Counted from the first letter of the stretch, positions 49,172 through 58,543 are shown. The stretch is 64,000 nucleotides of DNA from JBBDXS01 sp040902195 (GCA_040902195.1 JBBDXS010000015.1:36326-100325); one strand, 5' to 3'. The notes: generated by a model not told the origin, from the sequence alone. Made by a program: numbers and translations.

Positions 49172-50628
49172 TGGCCCGCGGAAGCCAGATGGTGGGGCCG
49201 GGCGCCGCCGCCGTCCTGGTCATGTCGCTGGCCGCGGCGGTGAGCGCGGCCGCGACGCTCAACGCGACGGCGGGCGTGGTCTTTTTCGCCGTCGTCATTC
49301 TGGTAGGCGCCGGTGTGCTCGTCTGGCACGCGAAGCTGCTCGATCCCTGGGCGCTCCTCCTCGTGGGTCTCGTCTCCGCGAACTACAACGTCCTCCTAAA
49401 CGCGAACGCCTTTATCGCCGGTGGCGCCGATCGAGGCAAGATGATCACGACGTTCGCGACGGCCGGCTTCGCGCTCTTCGCGCTCGCGCAAGAGCGGCGC
49501 CGGCGTCAGCGCGGCATCGAGTTTCAGCCGGCGCTCATCGATGGCTTGTTCGCGGCGATTCTCCTTGCCGCGTCGATGGCGTTTGTCAGTGGCCTGCGCG
49601 CCGGGAACCCGCAAGTGTATCTCCTGGGAGATTACGGACAGCTGATCCAGGTTGTGCTAGCATACGCAGCCGTTCGCCTCTTTTTCCTGGTCGAAGGTGC
49701 GGAAGGGATGCGCACGTTCCTCGTGTTGTTGGCGGTGAGCTGGGGGCTGCGCGCCATCGCCGAGCTGCTGTTTCCGGAGGCGCGCGGCACGGCCGTCATC
49801 GTGCTGGAAGGGCAGATGATGTTCCGCCGGACCGATCCGCTTGGCCCGTTGGGCATCCCTCTCCTCATCGGGCTGCTCCTGAGCGAGCGGCATCCTGCGC
49901 GGGCGACGCTCCTGGCCGGGAGCTGCCTGCTGGTTATGACACAGAACCTCCTCGGGTTCACGAGAGCGCACTACCTCGCGCTTGGCGTCGCGCTCCCGCT
50001 ACTGCTGCTGGTCTCGCTTACGCATGTCGAGGGGCGCGGCAGGCTGACGCAAGCCGCTCCCTTTGTCGGGCTTCTTGCGATCGTGGCGTACACGGTGATC
50101 GCGCCGATTCAGGGCACAACGCAAAGCGCGTGGTCACGATTGCAGGACGCATTCGATCCGAACACCCAGTCGCGCATCCATCGAGAGGCGGAACAGGACG
50201 CTGTGCTCACCCACATCGACGAGGCTGCGTTCACAGGACACGGCCTGGGCGCGGAGTACGTCGGCGTCGATCCGTACACGCTGCGGCCGGCAGTTGTGCA
50301 CTTCATTCACAACGATTACCTGGCGCTGTGGCTGCGCGGCGGAGTGCTGCTCGTGAGCGCGTGGACGGCGATGATGGCGTATAGCGTCTGGTGTGGCCTG
50401 AGACGGCAATCTCTGCTCGGCCCGCTGGTCGCCGCGGGGGCGGCCGCAGGGCTGGTTGCGATGGGTGTCACTGCGCTCGGGTCCGGCTCGGCGTTCGGAT
50501 ACGTGGCCGGGCCGGTAACGGCGCTGCTGGCGGCTACCGCAACCTATCGCCAACGTGAGGTGGCTGTTGCGCAAACGAGGGCCGCCAGCGCGCAAGCTCC
50601 TGCCTGGGAGGTCCCACATGCAAGCTGA
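49168..50628 (+). CDS. O-antigen ligase/polymerase-like membrane protein (Wzy-like)
   Basis: A 486-residue protein with about 12-14 membrane helices and a large loop between about residues 305 and 390 (DAFDPNTQSRIHREAE, VHFIHNDYLALWLRGG). HNDYLALWLRGG matches the H-N-x-x-L motif of the O-antigen ligase (PF04932) superfamily, which includes polymerases (Wzy). Which of ligase or polymerase applies is not decided by sequence. It starts with ATG overlapping the TGA of the previous gene. Confidence 0.82.
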   Translation: MMARGSQMVGPGAAAVLVMSLAAAVSAAATLNATAGVVFFAVVILVGAGVLVWHAKLLDPWALLLVGLVSANYNVLLNANAFIAGGADRGKMITTFATAGFALFALAQERRRRQRGIEFQPALIDGLFAAILLAASMAFVSGLRAGNPQVYLLGDYGQLIQVVLAYAAVRLFFLVEGAEGMRTFLVLLAVSWGLRAIAELLFPEARGTAVIVLEGQMMFRRTDPLGPLGIPLLIGLLLSERHPARATLLAGSCLLVMTQNLLGFTRAHYLALGVALPLLLLVSLTHVEGRGRLTQAAPFVGLLAIVAYTVIAPIQGTTQSAWSRLQDAFDPNTQSRIHREAEQDAVLTHIDEAAFTGHGLGAEYVGVDPYTLRPAVVHFIHNDYLALWLRGGVLLVSAWTAMMAYSVWCGLRRQSLLGPLVAAGAAAGLVAMGVTALGSGSAFGYVAGPVTALLAATATYRQREVAVAQTRAASAQAPAWEVPHAS

Positions 50629-51628
50629 GGCGGAGCGATCACCAGCCGGCCTGATAGCCGCCTCTGTCGCCTGCGCACGCTGCCCTGCCTGTGGAGCGGA
50701 TATCGACATGCGGCGCGCGGCGGGCAACGAGCTGTCGATGCGCCGCTGTCCTTCGTGTCGTTCGTTGTGCGCGCTTCCGTTTCCCTCGCCGGAGGAGCTT
50801 GCGGCGTACTACAACAGCGACTACTCGGTCATCGATGCTGGTCTCACGCCGCGCCGTCGCGCGAACTGGACGCCGCTACTCGAGAAGGCGGAACGTCTGG
50901 CGGGGTTGCGGAACGGAATCGAGATCGGCTCGTCGACGGGCGCGTTCCTTCGATTGGCCACGGAGCGCGGCTGGACGATGGCCGGTGTCGAGCTGGACGC
51001 GCGCGCGCGCCAGGCGCACGCCCGGACGTCGCCGGACATTCCGGTCCGCGCGACGGTCGAAGCCGCGCGAGAGGCCGGTATAGACCATGCGGACGCCGCC
51101 TGGGTCCTGCACACGATCGAGCACTTGCCGGATCCCGAGGCTGTCTTGCGCGAGACGCTCGATCTCATGACGCCAGGCGCGCCGATTGCCGTCACCACGC
51201 CGAACGGCATGTCGCTGGAGTGTCGTGTCCTGGGGCCGCTCTGGGAGTGGTGGACGCCTCCGGCGCACCTGACGCTCTTCTCGCCGCGAGGCGCCTGCCT
51301 CCTGCTGGAACGCGCGGGCTTCGAGATCGTCAGCGTCGAGACGCGGCGTGGCGACTCGAGCGGCGCGGCGGCGAACGCCGCGCTGGCGCCGGCGCGCTTC
51401 CTGAAGCGCCGCCTGCGAGGAGAGCGGCAGCAACGATCGTCCGTCTCCTCCGTAACACAGCGTGTCGCGGCCTGCATCAACCTGCTCTACGATCCGATCT
51501 CCAACCCGCTGCGCGGACGGCTGTATCGGCACCACCAAGGACCGGAGTTGGTGATCGTAGCGAGGCGACCCGGGCCGCGTACCAACAGGCCGGACGGCCT
51601 TGAGACGATGGGAGAAGCGGCGAGATGA
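50618..51628 (+). CDS. class I SAM methyltransferase with zinc-ribbon-like N terminus
   Basis: A 336-residue methyltransferase. The N terminus has CARCPACG and MRRCPSCRSLC, a CxxC pair of zinc-ribbon type (about 19-50). Class I SAM-binding motif I is GIEIGSSTGAFLRLA (about 107-121); a later WVLHTIEHLPDP (about 163-174) suits motif IV of Methyltransf_23-like enzymes. Likely methylates a sugar in the glycan. GGGAGGT precedes the ATG at 50618. Confidence 0.82.
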   Translation: MQAEAERSPAGLIAASVACARCPACGADIDMRRAAGNELSMRRCPSCRSLCALPFPSPEELAAYYNSDYSVIDAGLTPRRRANWTPLLEKAERLAGLRNGIEIGSSTGAFLRLATERGWTMAGVELDARARQAHARTSPDIPVRATVEAAREAGIDHADAAWVLHTIEHLPDPEAVLRETLDLMTPGAPIAVTTPNGMSLECRVLGPLWEWWTPPAHLTLFSPRGACLLLERAGFEIVSVETRRGDSSGAAANAALAPARFLKRRLRGERQQRSSVSSVTQRVAACINLLYDPISNPLRGRLYRHHQGPELVIVARRPGPRTNRPDGLETMGEAAR

Positions 51629-52368
51629 CTGCTGAGTACGATAGCGGCCGGGCGAGGCGCGAGGCGTCGTTCTTTGACTCGATGGCGGCAAGCGGCCACG
51701 AGCGAGAAGACGTGCGCTACGGCAGCTACGAGACGATCACCGGAGCGGCGGTCCGGCGCTTTTCAGGCGCGCTCGCGGGAAGCCGCCTCCATCTTGAAGT
51801 CGGCGCCGGTACGCAGCCCTTCTCTGCGCTCCTGCCGGCCGGCTCGCAGGCCGTGTGCGTTGACGTTTCGTTCGAGTCGCTCCGGTTGGCGAAGCGCCGC
51901 TGGCCTCAGCTCGACTGCGTCTGCTGTGACGCCGGCCACTTGCCGTTTCTGGACGCGGCCTTTGATGGCGTCATCGGCTCGGCCATCCTTCACCACCTAC
52001 AGCCGTCCTCGTGTGCGCCGGAGATCCTGCGCGTACGCAAGCCGGGGGCCGTCGCGGCGTTCAGCGAGCCGCAAGCCGGCAATGTTGCGATCTGGTTCTT
52101 CCGCCGCCTTCACCCGGAGCGCTATTCGCCGGACGAGCGGCCCCTCTCGGCGAGCGACCTGCGTGCCTGGGCGGGTGACGGCAATTCCCAGGCGCAGTGG
52201 CTGGAGTTGTTGGGCATCGTCTGCTCGATTGCGCCGCCGGCGCGAAAGCATCGCTGGTTGCTGGCAGCGTTCCGCGGTATCGACGCTTTCATCGCACGGT
52301 GGCTCCCGCCGCTGCGACCGCTCTTCCGCTACGTGATCATCGAGCATCGGAAGCCGAATGCGGCCTGA
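51625..52368 (+). CDS. class I SAM methyltransferase
   Basis: A 247-residue Methyltransf_11-like enzyme. Motif I is LHLEVGAGTQPF (about 56-67), motif II CVDVSFESL, motif IV FDGVIGSAILHHL (about 113-125). It is not closely similar to the methyltransferase before it. The ATG overlaps the preceding TGA (ATGA), so it is translationally coupled. Glycan modification is inferred from place. Confidence 0.85.
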   Translation: MTAEYDSGRARREASFFDSMAASGHEREDVRYGSYETITGAAVRRFSGALAGSRLHLEVGAGTQPFSALLPAGSQAVCVDVSFESLRLAKRRWPQLDCVCCDAGHLPFLDAAFDGVIGSAILHHLQPSSCAPEILRVRKPGAVAAFSEPQAGNVAIWFFRRLHPERYSPDERPLSASDLRAWAGDGNSQAQWLELLGIVCSIAPPARKHRWLLAAFRGIDAFIARWLPPLRPLFRYVIIEHRKPNAA

Positions 52369-53692
52369 TAGCAGCGCTGGCGCTCTTGTTCGCGCGCCGG
52401 CCACCCTGTCCGAGAGGAAGCGGCAGTTGGGCAGTCTGCTGCTGCTCGTCATGTCGGGGCTGCCCGTACTTCTCCTCGGCCAAAGCTTCTTCCTGGAGAA
52501 GGCCCTCGACCTCGTGCTGGAGATGCGTCTCGCCGCTCTGTGGGGCACGTCCGCGCAGCGCGACATGTACCTGCTCGCTTCGTCTGTGTTGGTGCCGGCG
52601 GGCATGCTGGAACTGGCGGCGATTCCGCTTATCGTCGACCTTCGTCGCCGAGGCGCTCCCGGCGAGCGAGATGTGATGGCGAGCCTGGTCACCGCAACCG
52701 TGCTCTTCACCGCCGTGACCGCGGGCATGGCGCTGGCCGTGTGGTGGTTTTCCGGCGCGCACGGCGTCTCCGCCGGCGAGATGTTCTTGGCCATTGGCGC
52801 CTTCGGCCTTGCTGGTGTCGGCATGGGTCTGCTGTCGATTGCCGCGGCGCAGCGGATCGCGGACCGCCAGTTCGTCTTTGTTGCCGCGCGCGTTCCGCTC
52901 ATACGCGCGACGATACTCGGCGCGGCGTTTGTCCTCCCGCTCGGTATCGCTGCTCCCGCTGTTGGCGCCGTCGCCGCCGCGGGAGTGCTGGTGTTTGCTA
53001 TTTGGTCCCGGCTGGAGCTGGCGCGTTGGTGGCGGCCTCGTGTTAGCGGACTGGCCGTAGCGGCGGGCGTTCTGGTGCTCAACGCCTATCCGGTCATCCC
53101 GCGCCTTCTCATCGAGCGGCCTCTGCTCGGGGCGCTGGGAGATGGCACGCTGGCCACGCTCGACTTCGCGGAGAAGACGACGGTCATCCTCGGGCTGGCC
53201 GGCTACGCTATCGTGGGCGTCGCGACGGCCTCGCTGAGCGGCGCGACATCGTCGTACCGGCGGCGGGCCGCGATCGTCGCGCTGCTGCTCACGCCCGCCG
53301 CCATCGCGATGGGCGTATTCGCCGCGCCGGTCGTCTCGCTGCTGTTCGAACGCGGCGCGTTCAGCGCTTCCGATAGCGCCGCCGTGACCGAGCTGACCCG
53401 CCTGCTTGCACCGTCGATCCCGTTCGTGGCGGCGCTCCCGCTGCTGGTGCCCGGCGTCCAAGAGCGAGGCGCTCTCAAACAAGGCGCGGCCCTGGTTGCC
53501 GCCGGACTGCTCGCTCATACGCTGGTGACCGCGTACACGTGCCGTACAGGCGATGCGCGCCCGCTCGCCATTGCGTTTGACGTGGTGTATGTGTTGCTCT
53601 TCGCCGGCTTCTATGCCCTGGCCGGAGGGGCCAGGCGTTCGCAACTAGGCGGCGAAGCGCTCTTCGGCGGCGTACCACCGTTGGACGGTTAG
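52358..53692 (+). CDS. MurJ/Wzx-like lipid-linked sugar flippase
   Basis: A 444-residue membrane protein with about 12-14 helices of the MOP/MATE-type MurJ family (KALDLVLEMRLAALWGTSAQ, MASLVTATVLFTAVTAGMAL). In this setting it would flip the lipid-linked repeat unit to the outer face, as Wzx does. Last gene of the plus arm; its 3' end overlaps gmhB on the opposite strand by 48 bp. The start overlaps the methyltransferase stop. Confidence 0.83.
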   Translation: MRPDSSAGALVRAPATLSERKRQLGSLLLLVMSGLPVLLLGQSFFLEKALDLVLEMRLAALWGTSAQRDMYLLASSVLVPAGMLELAAIPLIVDLRRRGAPGERDVMASLVTATVLFTAVTAGMALAVWWFSGAHGVSAGEMFLAIGAFGLAGVGMGLLSIAAAQRIADRQFVFVAARVPLIRATILGAAFVLPLGIAAPAVGAVAAAGVLVFAIWSRLELARWWRPRVSGLAVAAGVLVLNAYPVIPRLLIERPLLGALGDGTLATLDFAEKTTVILGLAGYAIVGVATASLSGATSSYRRRAAIVALLLTPAAIAMGVFAAPVVSLLFERGAFSASDSAAVTELTRLLAPSIPFVAALPLLVPGVQERGALKQGAALVAAGLLAHTLVTAYTCRTGDARPLAIAFDVVYVLLFAGFYALAGGARRSQLGGEALFGGVPPLDG

Positions 53693-54214
53693 GAAAGCTT
53701 CCCACAGGTCATCGACGACGGCGTCGGGACGGAGCGCGTGGCTGCGGATTTGGGCGAGCGTCTCTTCGCCTCGCCCGGTCCGCACCAGAATAAAGGGAAC
53801 GCGGGCCGATCGGGCGGCGCGCAGGTCTGTCGCGCTGTCGCCAACAACCACGCACGTTTCGGGCTGCTCGCTCAAACTCTTGATCGCGTCGACAATCATG
53901 CCCGGCCTCGGCTTGCGACAGGCGCAGGCGTCCCACGGCGTGTGCACGCAGGCGAAGACGGCATCGATGCCGCCGCCCGCGCTGCTACATCGATCGAGCA
54001 TCTGGATGTGGATCTGGTCCAGCGCTTCACGCGCCATCAGCCCGCGTCCCACGGCAGACTGGTTCGTCACGACGGCGACACGGAAGCCCGCCTGACGCAT
54101 CGCCGCGAGCGCGGCCAGCGCTCGTGGCAGGAATCGAAACTGCGCCCAGGACGTGACGTGGTCGATCCGGTGCTGGTTGATCACGCCGTCGCGGTCGAGC
54201 AGTACTGCGGGCAT
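53645..54214 (-). CDS. gmhB: D-glycero-D-manno-heptose 1,7-bisphosphate 7-phosphatase
   Basis: A 189-residue HAD-IIIA phosphatase. Motif 1 is LLDRDGVIN (Asp7 and Asp9), motif 2 is VVTNQSAVGRG, the zinc-loop is CVHTPWDACACRKPRPG (Cys and His ligands), and motif 4 is VVGDSATDL. This set is specific for GmhB among HADs. It removes the C7 phosphate in the heptose pathway. Stop of the upstream DUF4012 gene is 5 nt away, so it is last in the minus-arm transcript. Its 3' end overlaps the flippase. Confidence 0.9.
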   Translation of the reverse strand: MPAVLLDRDGVINQHRIDHVTSWAQFRFLPRALAALAAMRQAGFRVAVVTNQSAVGRGLMAREALDQIHIQMLDRCSSAGGGIDAVFACVHTPWDACACRKPRPGMIVDAIKSLSEQPETCVVVGDSATDLRAARSARVPFILVRTGRGEETLAQIRSHALRPDAVVDDLWEAFLTVQRWYAAEERFAA

Positions 54215-54219
54215 ATCTC

Positions 54220-56136
54220 CTACTCCTTCTCCAATCGATAGCGCACGACGATCTCGCGATCGCGTGAGAGTTCCGTCGAGAATGCGTTGAGGCGCGGGAG
54301 CGGCGATCCGTCCAACGTAGCGGACAGCAGCGTTGCGCCGTCCGGCAAGCGTACCGCCAGCGTCACTGGAATCGCAGACGTCCCGGATTGCTTCTGCAGG
54401 TAGAGGCGGTACTCAGACACGCTATCCTCGTTTTCGACAACGCCGGCCACGCTATGCCGATACGTCAGCTCGGTTGCTGTGCCGCTTGGGAGTGAGAAGA
54501 AGCGTCCGAACGATGCCTTCTCGCCCTCGCTTGTGATCTCTTCGACGCCGGCCTCGACGCCGTCCATTGCCACACTCTGCAATGCGCTGTCACCCGGCGC
54601 GAGCAGCCGCACGTAGCCGCCGTAGACGCCTCCGAGCATGAGCTGGCTGACCAACGCGGGGTCGCGCCCTTCGGCCCAGAAGGGGAGGCCGTTGAAGTAG
54701 TCGATGGCCGTCTTGTGTTGCGCGGCGCCAGTGCGGTCAAGGTGGACCTCGATCCCAATCTGCTGCCGCAGGGCGATGTTGAGCTTCGTGCTGTTCACGC
54801 TGGCATCGACGACCATCAGGTAGTCGCCCGGCGCGTCCTCCAACGCCCCATCGATCCCGAGCTCGCGACCCAGCGCTTGCTGCCGCGCGCCATGCGAAGA
54901 GAGGAGGAGCTGCCGCTCGTCACGCAAGCGTTGAAGCGTGTCGACAAGCGCCGTCCAGCGGTCTGACGGCAACTCCGAGAGCCTGACGATTAGCTCCTCG
55001 GCCAGCACGCCGACAAAGGTCTTGCGGCCGCCCGCCGTCGCCTGACGCGTGTGCTCCTCGATGACGTCGAGCGCGTTCTTGGCGCTGACGCTCACGTCGT
55101 AGCCCGGGACGGCGACGGGGCCGGTAACGCCCAGGAGCGCTTCGATCGTATGCACGTTGATCGCGATCACGCCGTCCACGGCGCTTCCGCCGGCCAGTGT
55201 GTGGAACCGCTCCGCCTCGCTGGCGGACGTGGGGAAGTCCGGCGACCAGTTCGAGAGCGAGAGGTTCCAGCTCTGGCCGTGCAAGAGATAGCGCCCCAGC
55301 GGGCCGGGCGGCTCGACATAGCGTCCGCCGCTAACCGTTGACGCTGCGCCCTGCGCGATCGCATCGGCGAACCGGCGCTCGACGACCCGTCCATCTTCGA
55401 ACGAGAGGCTGCCGTAGACCGAGATGAGCCCGCCCGTCGCCATCAGCTCGGCGTTGTTCTGGGCGAGGACGAGGTACGTCCGACGCCCCGAGAAGCCGAG
55501 GAACTCCGGCACAAACTCCGAGAGCGAGTCGTAGGTAGCGGCCAGTTCGTCTAGCTCTTCCAAGTCGCCATCCAACTCCGCGACTGCGCGCTGCATCGCG
55601 GGCGGCAGTGTAGAGGCGCGCAGCGCATCGCGTCGTTCGCGCATGCGGTCGATCCGCGTCGCAATCGCGCTCATCGACGGGTCGAGCTGCGCAAAGACAA
55701 CGTCCATGCGCTGCGCCAACGCTCTGGTATCGCCTTCGCGCAGCTCCCGATAGGTTCGCGCGGCCACGATCACGTCGCGGCCCAGCGCGACACCGTCGAG
55801 GCCGAGATCGGCCAGCTCGACGGACGAATCGATTGATTCGCCGACAAGAGGGATGTGGCTGCCGGCGCGCATCAGCGGGTCGTCGAAGCGGCCGCGAGCC
55901 GAGCGCAGTCCGTCCTCGGCCTGGTCGAGCTGCGCCTCGGCCTGCGCAAGGTCGCGCTCGTTCGTATCCAGGTGGCGTTCGCGGAGGAGCGTCTGCGCAG
56001 AACGAAGGTCATCGCGGGCTTCGAGCGCGTTCCGGTACGCCGGGTAGTATCGGGCCGCACCGAGAGTTACGCACGCGCCGGCGCCGATCGCGGTGCACAT
56101 CATGCAGACCAGCAACCAGCGTCGGCGCGTGCCCAT
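54220..56136 (-). CDS. DUF4012 membrane-anchored protein
   Basis: A 638-residue protein with an N-terminal membrane segment (8-28), a coiled-coil stretch (about 30-90 and 130-180; DLAQAEAQLDQAEDGLRSAR) and a large extracytoplasmic region. The DUF4012 signature LVLAQNNAELMATGGLISVY sits near 212-231, and the later VDGVIAINVHTIEALLGVTG is also typical. The family is common in exopolysaccharide loci of Gram-positive-type bacteria and distantly resembles LytR-CpsA-Psr-like attachments, but its reaction is not established. It is 5 nt from gmhB and 15 nt from the LPxTG gene. Confidence 0.82.
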   Translation of the reverse strand: MGTRRRWLLVCMMCTAIGAGACVTLGAARYYPAYRNALEARDDLRSAQTLLRERHLDTNERDLAQAEAQLDQAEDGLRSARGRFDDPLMRAGSHIPLVGESIDSSVELADLGLDGVALGRDVIVAARTYRELREGDTRALAQRMDVVFAQLDPSMSAIATRIDRMRERRDALRASTLPPAMQRAVAELDGDLEELDELAATYDSLSEFVPEFLGFSGRRTYLVLAQNNAELMATGGLISVYGSLSFEDGRVVERRFADAIAQGAASTVSGGRYVEPPGPLGRYLLHGQSWNLSLSNWSPDFPTSASEAERFHTLAGGSAVDGVIAINVHTIEALLGVTGPVAVPGYDVSVSAKNALDVIEEHTRQATAGGRKTFVGVLAEELIVRLSELPSDRWTALVDTLQRLRDERQLLLSSHGARQQALGRELGIDGALEDAPGDYLMVVDASVNSTKLNIALRQQIGIEVHLDRTGAAQHKTAIDYFNGLPFWAEGRDPALVSQLMLGGVYGGYVRLLAPGDSALQSVAMDGVEAGVEEITSEGEKASFGRFFSLPSGTATELTYRHSVAGVVENEDSVSEYRLYLQKQSGTSAIPVTLAVRLPDGATLLSATLDGSPLPRLNAFSTELSRDREIVVRYRLEKE

Positions 56137-56151
56137 AGGAATCCGGGCGGG

Positions 56152-56727
56152 TTAGCGAGTCAGGCGTCGGCGAAAGCGCACCGCCAGCGCCGTCAGGACC
56201 GTACTGGCTCCAACGGCGAGGAACGCCCAGGCGAGCAAGCCGTTGCCGCCATCGCCGGAACCTGTTCCGGTGTCCGGCAATGACGCCGGCGGAGCTGCCG
56301 GAGATTCCGCCGCCCCGACGACCACGGTGGCCGCAGCCAGCAGCTCGCAGGCGCCCTCCTCACATCCAGCCGGAACACACGTCGCCTGGACCACCACGTC
56401 TCCTTCCGTGCTGCCGGCGTTCAGCGTCGTCGAGACGAGGCCGGCGCTGTCCGTCACGAACGGTCCGGCTTCTACGGAAGCATCCGTGCCCGGCTGCTCG
56501 CCGATGGAGAACGTACAGGACGCGCCGGCGACGGCGTCGCCGTTCGTGTCCACGGCGGTCGCCGTCACGACGACTTCCTGGCCGGCCGCCGCGAGGCCAT
56601 CGCTGACGCCGAGAACGACGCTGCCGGTGGGTTGGGGGTACTGGGCATCGGCGCGCGAATACGCGCCGATGCCCAGACCTCCCACGATGAGGACAAGGGC
56701 AGTGAGCTCGAGTGCTTTGCGGATCAT
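56152..56727 (-). CDS. Ig-like surface protein with LPxTG sorting signal
   Basis: A 191-residue exported protein: signal peptide (1-28), a single Ig-like (Big_1/invasin-type) domain (about 33-130: GSVVLGVSDGLAAAGQEVV, AVDTNGDAVAGASCTF, GLVSTTLNAGST) with three or four Cys, then LPDTG (about 150-154), a Gly-rich spacer, a membrane helix and RRRLTR. This is the complete tripartite signal recognised by sortases, which link proteins to the cell wall or pili. GGAGGAGG precedes the ATG at 56727. No sortase is present in the window. It lies within the Wzz/DUF4012 arm. Confidence 0.78.
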   Translation of the reverse strand: MIRKALELTALVLIVGGLGIGAYSRADAQYPQPTGSVVLGVSDGLAAAGQEVVVTATAVDTNGDAVAGASCTFSIGEQPGTDASVEAGPFVTDSAGLVSTTLNAGSTEGDVVVQATCVPAGCEEGACELLAAATVVVGAAESPAAPPASLPDTGTGSGDGGNGLLAWAFLAVGASTVLTALAVRFRRRLTR

Positions 56728-56821
56728 TGTTCCTCCTCCTTCCCCCGTTCTTTTCGCGGGGTTTCTGCTGTTGTTGGCTGTGCAGCGTTCGCTGCGCCGC
56801 CGGCCTGACTGGCGTAGAGCG

Positions 56822-58240
56822 TTACGCATACGTCTCCTCACGCGCCGCGGACCGCCGTCGCCAGGGAAGCCAGCGCTTCTGACGGCTGTTGCGGCTGCTC
56901 GCCGAGGCGCCGTAGTAGTAGTAGCCGTACTCGTGATAACCTCTGCTGCCTTCGCTGAGGCGGTTGAGGACGGCGCCAACGACACGCGTGTTGGTGCGCC
57001 GCAATGCCTGCGCGGCACGACGCAGCACCTGCGCGCGCGTTCGCGCACCGTCGACGACCATGATCGTGCCGTCCGCGCGTCCTGCCAGGATCGAGGCGTC
57101 CGCAACGGCGAGCAGGGGAGGACTATCGAACAGCACGATGTCGGCCGCCTGCTTCAGCGCGGCCACGACGGCTTCCATGCGCCAAGATCCCAGTAGCTCC
57201 GAAGGATTGGGAGGCAACGGCCCGCTCGTCAGCACCGAGAGGCCATCCAGCCCGGTAGGCTGGATGAACCGCGCCACTTCAGGCGAAGGCGCTAGCAGTG
57301 CGGTCGTCAGTCCGACGCCGTTGGGTAGCCCGAAGATCTGGTGCTGGCTGGGCCAGCGCAGATCGGCATCGACGACGATGACGCGCTGGCCCGTCTGCGC
57401 GATGGCGGCAGCGAGGTTTGCGGTTGTCGTGCTCTTGCCTTCTCGCGGATTCGAGCTCGTGATTAGCAGCGTTTGCGCATCGAGCGCCCCGAACTGCAGG
57501 TTCGTTCGCAGGACGCGATACGCCTCCGCGGCGGGACTCCGCTCGCTGGAGGCAACGACGAGGGTAGCCGCGAGGGACTTCGTCTTCGGGAAGCGCATCA
57601 CGCTCCCGAGGGTGGCCATGCCCGCCACGGCTTCGACGTCGTCAGACGTCTTCACCTTGTCGTCGAGATACTCGTAGATGAGCGCGCACGCGGCGGCCAG
57701 GAAGAGCCCCATCAGTCCGCCGAGGAGCACGTTGAACTCCGTACGAGGCCGCACCGGACTACCGGGCGTCAAGGCGGGGTCGACGATGGAGACCGAGCCC
57801 GGGCGGGCGATGCCATCCTCGTCGTTGAGTTTGATGAACGCACTGGAGATGGCGTTGGAGAGCTCCCTGGCGAGAGCGGGATCCGTGTTTTCAACGGACA
57901 GACGCAGAAGCTGCGTGTCGGGCACGATGGAGACATCGACCATGCCCTCCAGCTCTTGCGGCGTTATCTCGAGCCCGAGGTCGTCCACGACGGCATTGAG
58001 CACCGGCGCATTCGTCATGAGCTGGCCATACGTCTTCGTCAGCCGCTCGCTGGCGAGCACGTCGTTGTATGCGATCACGCCAGGCGTTTGTGTCTGATTG
58101 ACCAGAAGTGTTGTGCTTGCCCGGTAGACCGGCGTCATCGCTTGACTCACGCCGTACGCCGCGCCGCCGGCAACGACTACGCCCGCCACGAGCAACCACG
58201 ACCAACGCCGCAGCAGTCTGAGATAGTGCACGAGTTCCAC
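56822..58240 (-). CDS. Wzz-type chain-length regulator fused to BY-kinase
   Basis: A 472-residue polysaccharide co-polymerase with tyrosine autokinase. Two membrane helices (about 15-35 and 170-190) flank the Wzz domain. The cytoplasmic kinase has Walker A SNPREGKSTT (about 263-272), Walker A' VIVVDADLRWPSQ and Walker B DIVLFDSPPLLAVAD. The C-terminal Tyr cluster (Tyr435, 438, 440-443) is where such kinases phosphorylate themselves. It controls chain length of the surface glycan. GTG at 58240 follows GAGGAGG. Confidence 0.93.
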   Translation of the reverse strand: MELVHYLRLLRRWSWLLVAGVVVAGGAAYGVSQAMTPVYRASTTLLVNQTQTPGVIAYNDVLASERLTKTYGQLMTNAPVLNAVVDDLGLEITPQELEGMVDVSIVPDTQLLRLSVENTDPALARELSNAISSAFIKLNDEDGIARPGSVSIVDPALTPGSPVRPRTEFNVLLGGLMGLFLAAACALIYEYLDDKVKTSDDVEAVAGMATLGSVMRFPKTKSLAATLVVASSERSPAAEAYRVLRTNLQFGALDAQTLLITSSNPREGKSTTTANLAAAIAQTGQRVIVVDADLRWPSQHQIFGLPNGVGLTTALLAPSPEVARFIQPTGLDGLSVLTSGPLPPNPSELLGSWRMEAVVAALKQAADIVLFDSPPLLAVADASILAGRADGTIMVVDGARTRAQVLRRAAQALRRTNTRVVGAVLNRLSEGSRGYHEYGYYYYGASASSRNSRQKRWLPWRRRSAAREETYA

Positions 58241-58543
58241 GGGTCCCTCCTCTGTCTCGTTTGCGCGTCATGCGCCGATCTTCGTTTCGCCCAGGCCGCC
58301 CGTCGATCGGGTGCGGCGCCTACCTCTAAAGACGGATAGACCAACCGCCCGCGAGAGGTCCGTCGCGCGACGCGGCCTGTTCGCCGGCGATCAGCGCGCC
58401 CAGTGATAAACTTCGGCAGCAGCGATCGGCGCGGGTATCTGCCAATGGGCTGATTTGCCGAGTCGCGCGGGACGCGGAGGGCCGCGGCGGTCAATTTCGG
58501 CCTGTCTGTCGCGCCAGGCCAGTCCTCGTTATTGTTAGGCGCG
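58241..58543. other. spacer between divergent BY-kinase and UbiB-like genes
   Basis: No coding region is supported on either strand; a long frame on the minus strand continues the shadow of the UbiB-like gene. A TATTGT box (58530-58535) sits 8 nt before the ATG at 58544. Confidence 0.5.

Noticed and set aside
54220..56136. LytR-CpsA-Psr phosphotransferase
   Set aside because: The LCP catalytic Arg/Asp motifs are not seen; the DUF4012 signature fits better.
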